Assembly (NCBI GenBank): GCA_944324845.1
Contig: CALUXX010000003.1
Coordinates: 121,022 to 185,021, forward strand
Direction: 5' to 3'
Length of the DNA stretch: 64,000 nt
Source of the DNA: Candidatus Gastranaerophilales bacterium
Lineage (GTDB): Bacteria; Cyanobacteriota; Vampirovibrionia; Gastranaerophilales; Gastranaerophilaceae
Both the position numbers and the translations under genes were made by a program. Below the pieces are notes generated by a model that was given only the letters and a program-made list of their open reading frames with translations, was not told where the DNA came from and did not search any database. Below are positions 62,639-64,000 of this stretch, piece by piece (the stretch's first letter is position 1; every line of letters begins with the position of its first letter).

Positions 62639-63178
62639 ATGGAATTAAAAGGAACAAAAACAGAACAAAATTTAAAAACGGCATTAGCCGGAGAATCAGA
62701 AGCACGCAATAAATATACCTACTATGCTTCACAAGCAAAAAAAGACGGATTTGTTCAAATAAGTAAAATTTTTGAAGAAACAGCAAACAATGAAAAAGAA
62801 CACGCAAAAATATGGTTTAAATATTTGCACGGCGGAAAAATCCCTGAAACTATAGTGAACTTGAAAGATGCCGCTGATGGTGAAAATTACGAGTGGACAG
62901 ATATGTATGCAAAATTTGCAAAAGAAGCAAAAGAAGAAGGTTTTGAAGAATTAGCAATCCTTTTTGAAATGGTAGCAAAAATAGAAAAACACCACGAAGA
63001 AAGATACAGAAAACTTCTTGCTAATATTGAAAAAGGTGAAGTATTCCAAAAAGCAACCGAAACAACTTGGGAATGCGCAAACTGCGGTCATATCCATATC
63101 GGAGAAACTGCACCTCAAATGTGCCCTGTATGTAAACATCCGCAAAGTTATTTCTTTGTAAAAGCTAATAATTACTAA
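62639..63178 (+). CDS. rbr: Rubrerythrin
   Basis: Reduces hydrogen peroxide in anaerobes. 179 aa. The diiron four-helix domain shows [17 protein letters not shown] and [15 protein letters not shown], then [20 protein letters not shown], with ExxH ligands in both halves. The C-terminal rubredoxin-like domain carries CANCGH and CPVCKHP, binding iron by four cysteines. AAAGGAA precedes the ATG. It marks an oxygen-sensitive lifestyle. A terminator follows. Confidence 0.97.
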   Translation: MELKGTKTEQNLKTALAGESEARNKYTYYASQAKKDGFVQISKIFEETANNEKEHAKIWFKYLHGGKIPETIVNLKDAADGENYEWTDMYAKFAKEAKEEGFEELAILFEMVAKIEKHHEERYRKLLANIEKGEVFQKATETTWECANCGHIHIGETAPQMCPVCKHPQSYFFVKANNY

Positions 63179-63200
63179 TATAAAAATTATTTGTAAAAAT

Positions 63201-63229
63201 AAACCCTATAAAAATAGGGTTTATTTTTT
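63201..63229 (+). terminator. Terminator after rubrerythrin
   Basis: AAACCCTA (63201-63208) pairs with TAGGGTTT (63215-63222), followed by A and a seven-T run. Confidence 0.88.
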
Positions 63230-63311
63230 TACATTCTTACCATTTAAAAAAAAACAGCCTCAATCGTGCTGTCTGTTTGATTATTTATTAAATTTTCTCT
63301 GTCTCAATGTC

Positions 63312-63736
63312 CCCGAAACCTATTAATAAAAAGTTTTAAAAAAAATAAGACAGAAATTGCGGTAGTAATGGACGAATTCGGCGTAATGTCCGGTATAATT
63401 TCATTAGAGGATGTACTTGAGGAAATTCTCGGAGATGTGCAGGATGAGTTTGATGATGAAGAAGTGCAGGATATTAAAAAAGTCGGGGAAAACAAATATA
63501 TAGTCAACGGACTTTATAGAATTGATGAATTTTTCGAATTTTTCGGAATAAATCAAAAGGAAGAAGAAATTGACACAGTCGGCGGTCTGGTGCCGAAAAT
63601 ACTCGGGCGGCTGGCAAAACCGAATGATGAAATTGAATTTGAGGGATTAAAAATGCGTGTAATAAAAATGGATGATTTGCGTATAGAAAAAATCCTTGTT
63701 ATTCAAACAGAAAAAGTTGAAGAACAAAAAATATAA
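63312..63736 (+). pseudogene. 5'-truncated second copy of the CorC-like gene (C-terminal part only)
   Basis: The frame from about 63312 corresponds to the last 137 residues of the 59693 protein. The protein sequence is nearly the same (FGVMSGIISLEDVLEEILGD against FGGMSGIISLEDVLEEILGD), but many codons differ at the third position and the copy is richer in G and C. The membrane domain and first CBS half are missing, and no promoter or Shine-Dalgarno is visible. It is either a gene remnant, or sequence from a related organism joined at the contig end. Confidence 0.75.
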
Positions 63737-63841
63737 TTTCTACATCATTCGAAGTATTTTTCTAAATATTACAAATTTGCAATTAATATAATATGTTATA
63801 ATATGGGAAAATAAAGTTACAATTATCTTGGATTAATAAAT

Positions 63842-64000
63842 GAAAGATGATGGGAAGAGGAAAAAGGGTACAGGAGAAAATAACAGAACACACAGGTCAG
63901 CAGCCCCGTCCTGCCTGCCGTCTATCGGGGGGGGGGGGGGGGGGGGGGACCCCCCCCCCCACCCCCGTCGGCGGGGGGGGGGTGTTTACGCACGCGTTGC
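63842..64000. other. Low-complexity, GC-rich contig end, probably artefactual
   Basis: Base use changes abruptly. From about 63842 purine-rich sequence leads to a GC-rich part with 22 consecutive G (63927-63948), a run of C (63950-63960), and further C and G runs up to the edge. It has no gene. Poly-G of this kind is typical of sequencing or assembly error rather than a natural low-GC genome. Confidence 0.6.

Noticed and set aside
63368..63736. A stand-alone 122-aa gene
   Set aside because: Homology to the CorC-like protein extends upstream of its first ATG to about 63312, with no Shine-Dalgarno, so it is a truncated copy.
1..64000. CRISPR arrays, transposases, integrases, rRNA
   Set aside because: No regularly spaced repeats, no mobile-element proteins and no rRNA sequence were seen in the window.

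Overview
The window is a low-GC, gene-dense bacterial chromosome segment of about 60 genes. The best guess at its source is a gut-type non-photosynthetic relative of cyanobacteria (Vampirovibrionia/Melainabacteria, Gastranaerophilales-like). The grounds are a Ycf45-like protein (SpoIIIAA-type ATPase plus R3H domain, 18209-19822) that is characteristic of the cyanobacterial lineage, a long-clade PPi-dependent phosphofructokinase, rubrerythrin and low GC, and many lineage-specific small proteins. This assignment is inference and no search was run. The right end looks like a contig end: a 5'-truncated gene copy is followed by GC-rich low-complexity sequence with a 22-G run.

Layout. 1-2431 holds a UvrD-type helicase with a C-terminal nuclease domain, running off the left edge. 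2611-6969 holds dnaG and the primary sigma factor plus two hypotheticals. 6986-11697 holds a ribbon-helix-helix regulator, a membrane-anchored alpha-crystallin protein, ruvC, mtnA and a protein with two TonB C-terminal domains. 11806-19822 holds leuS, pfp, tpiA and the Ycf45-like gene. 19975-27968 is a minus-strand block for the envelope: CtpA protease, a secreted HEXXH protein, TPR, FtsB/DivIC-like, and ManC, with tRNA-Cys. 28164-35997 holds murA, a calpain-like protease candidate, gloA and hisS. 36089-43354 is the type II fatty-acid cluster (fabF, acpP, fabG, fabD, fabH, plsX, rpmF, yceD), interrupted by a 67-aa gene. 43517-47788 holds gatA, nadC and nadB. 48041-50930 holds a NarL-type regulator, nusA and rimP. 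51152-55724 holds an ABC ATPase, mntP, a DUF4127 protein, a UbiE-like methyltransferase and a D-2-hydroxyacid dehydrogenase. 55871-63178 is a stress and sulfur/redox region: two Hsp20, a four-domain sulfurtransferase-type disulfide reductase, a CorC-like protein and rubrerythrin.

The most interesting signals are non-coding. A compact structured RNA candidate (56351-56507) lies between hsp20 and the sulfur gene. It has an 8-nt hairpin loop exactly complementary to an upstream strand (pseudoknot or switch) and ends in a strong terminator. Directly after it is a perfect 15-2-15 palindrome spanning the promoter of the sulfur gene, in the format of ArsR/SmtB operators. Several housekeeping genes (dnaG, ruvC, hisS, and probably two others) have a -10 box 6 to 9 nt before the ATG and no Shine-Dalgarno, so they should be leaderless. 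The rimP-nusA leader carries a terminator hairpin between promoter and start codon. A GC-rich foldable element sits at 19845-19907.

Most other genes have clear Shine-Dalgarno sequences, and transcription units are bounded by strong intrinsic terminators, so operon borders are easy to read. No CRISPR array, transposase, integrase or rRNA was seen.
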